A DNA stretch of 6,888 nucleotides from Solirubrobacterales bacterium (GTDB taxonomy: Bacteria; Actinomycetota; Thermoleophilia; Solirubrobacterales; Solirubrobacteraceae), in the NCBI GenBank assembly GCA_015655225.1, contig JAATFK010000167.1, positions 1 to 6,888 on the forward strand, written 5' to 3'. Below are positions 6,094 through 6,888 of the stretch, in pieces (the first letter of the stretch is position 1; every line of letters begins with the position of its first letter). The translations under genes and the position numbers were made by a program. Under the pieces are notes generated by a model. The model saw only the letters and a list, made by a program, of their open reading frames with translations, was not told the origin of the DNA and ran no database searches.

Positions 6094-6106
6094 TAGTGCG
6101 TAGGAG

Positions 6107-6112
6107 TACAGT
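6107..6112 (+). promoter_or_regulatory. Possible -10 (TACAGT) for the lipoprotein gene
   Basis: TACAGT fits TAnnnT and would give a leader of roughly 70 bases to the start codon. No clear -35 is present; the tandem heptamer occupies that position. Several other hexamers in this stretch are nearly as good. Confidence 0.22.
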
Positions 6113-6171
6113 TTCGAGGCGATACCAGGAGCACTTCGACGCCGATTCGCGCGCCTCGCTCCGCTGAAATC

Positions 6172-6176
6172 AGGAG
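6172..6176 (+). promoter_or_regulatory. SD AGGAG that leaves the lipoprotein start ambiguous
   Basis: A clear AGGAG lies 15 bases before the ATG at 6192, farther than usual, but nine bases before an in-frame TTG at 6186, which would add two residues. A GTG at 6182 is five bases away but opens only a seven-codon frame ending at TAG 6203-6205, overlapping the start. The TTG start therefore deserves consideration; the lipobox is the same either way. Confidence 0.55.
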
Positions 6177-6191
6177 AAACGGTGCTTGCTC

Positions 6192-6888
6192 ATGCACGTA
6201 GGTAGATTCGCCAGCGGCTCGCGGAGACGCGCGACGCTGCTAGCTGGCCCCCTCGCCGTCGGCGTCGCTCTCGTCGTCGCCGGCTGTGGTGGCGGAAGCA
6301 GCGACACGACGACCGCCGCGAGCGCTCCGGCGACGACCCCGCCGGCCACCACGCCGGCGACCACGACCCCGACGACTGCCACCACGTCGACCACTCCCTC
6401 GACTGCTGCCGGCGCCGGCTGGACGCTCCCGAACGGCGACCTCGCCAACACGCGCAGCGTCGGGTCGCAGATCAACTCATCGAACGTCTCGCAGCTCGGC
6501 GTCGCCTGGACGGTGCCGATCAGAGGCAACGGCACGTTCGGCAACTACGCCACGACGCCGGTCGTCGTGGACGGCGTCGTCTACGTCCAGAACCTGACCT
6601 CTGACGTCGAGGCGATCGACTTCAGAACCGGCAGAGTCCTCTGGACGAGAGCCTACAACTCGCCCGACACCGGCCCGAACGGCGTCAACGTCGTCGACGG
6701 CAGAGTCTATGGCGCGACCGCGTCGAACGCCTTCGCTCTGAGCGCGAGAACGGGCGAGCAGCTGTGGAGCAGAAGACTGGTTCGCAACGGCAACGAGGGC
6801 ATCGACATGGCCCCGGGCGTGAACAACGGAACCGTCTACGTCTCCACGGTGCCGGGCAACCCGAGAGCGTTCTACGCCGGCAACGGCC
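6192..6888 (+). CDS. Lipoprotein with PQQ-type beta-propeller repeats, C-terminus cut by window edge
   Basis: The first 232 residues of an exported lipoprotein. A basic N-terminus (RRR, 11-13) and hydrophobic core (15-30) end in the lipobox VAGC, with Cys32 the predicted lipidation site, so the protein should sit on the outer face of the cytoplasmic membrane. A Thr/Pro/Ala-rich tether spans about 34-75. The folded part opens with WTLPNGDLANTRSV (77-90) and NVSQLGVAWTVPI (98-110), typical of the start of PQQ-dependent dehydrogenase and PQQ-like propeller domains. Propeller blades follow: VVVDGVVYV...AIDFRTGRVLW (123-151), NVVDGRVY...ALSARTGEQLW (166-192) and a third begun at about 205. PQQ binding or enzyme activity cannot be judged, because the metal and cofactor residues lie beyond the edge; a non-enzymatic propeller is equally possible. 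Of its 15 arginines, 11 are AGA. The start is ATG 6192 or TTG 6186. Confidence 0.9.
   Translation, partial: MHVGRFASGSRRRATLLAGPLAVGVALVVAGCGGGSSDTTTAASAPATTPPATTPATTTPTTATTSTTPSTAAGAGWTLPNGDLANTRSVGSQINSSNVSQLGVAWTVPIRGNGTFGNYATTPVVVDGVVYVQNLTSDVEAIDFRTGRVLWTRAYNSPDTGPNGVNVVDGRVYGATASNAFALSARTGEQLWSRRLVRNGNEGIDMAPGVNNGTVYVSTVPGNPRAFYAGNG

Larger units (their letters stand above)
5899..6191. other. Non-coding divergent region between the tRNA and the lipoprotein
   Basis: About 290 bp with no credible gene. It holds, in order, the candidate tRNA promoter, the strong hairpin at 5967-5996, GC-rich sequence containing GTCCGG/CCGGAC inverted segments, a tandem heptamer at 6080-6093, a possible -10 (TACAGT, 6107-6112), and the AGGAG before the lipoprotein. 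A minus-strand reading frame crosses it but resembles no protein I know. Confidence 0.6.

Noticed and set aside
5913..6197. Minus-strand open frame of 94 codons in the intergenic region
   Set aside because: It crosses the strong hairpin and the lipoprotein start, lacks an SD or nearby -10, and has no recognisable features.
6340..6410. ACG/ACC/CCG-rich run as a tandem DNA repeat or CRISPR-like array
   Set aside because: It encodes the Thr/Pro/Ala tether of the lipoprotein in frame; units are irregular and there are no spacers.

Overview
The window comes from a high-GC bacterium. Most coding stretches are about 70-80% GC in the 60-base lines I counted by hand. GC-rich wobble positions, several start codons with no Shine-Dalgarno (SD) but a TAnnnT-like hexamer 6-7 bases upstream (leaderless geometry), and the mix of families point to an actinobacterium. 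Thermoleophilia (Solirubrobacterales) relatives are my guess, but this is inference only.

Layout, left to right. A short-chain dehydrogenase/reductase (SDR) runs off the left edge on the minus strand (1-704). A divergent gene (814-2244, +) encodes a membrane-anchored HExxH zinc metalloprotease-like protein. Its stop lies 12 bases from that of a convergent gene (2257-3807, -) for a soluble GAF-GAF-GGDEF diguanylate cyclase with an intact active site and inhibitory site. Two plus-strand genes follow: a small acidic protein with a paired Cys-Pro/His signature (3903-4343) and a split-barrel flavin-binding protein of the pyridoxamine-phosphate-oxidase type (4384-4854). Convergent with these is a lower-GC gene (4902-5705, -) for a protein that looks like a divergent class III nucleotide cyclase. 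A CAU-anticodon tRNA gene with its hairpin terminator follows (5792-5898, -). A roughly 290-bp non-coding stretch holds a strong hairpin and a tandem heptamer. The start of a lipoprotein with PQQ-type beta-propeller repeats runs off the right edge (6192-6888, +).

Most genes look like single transcription units: strands alternate and no clear operon is visible, except possibly the pair 3903-4343 and 4384-4854, and even there the second gene seems to have its own start-proximal promoter. I see no complete mobile element, CRISPR array or rRNA. The parts most worth following up are the lone cyclase-like gene beside the tRNA, whose base composition differs from its neighbours, and the strong AGA-arginine bias in two genes. 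I did not find convincing evidence of a multi-gene novel system.
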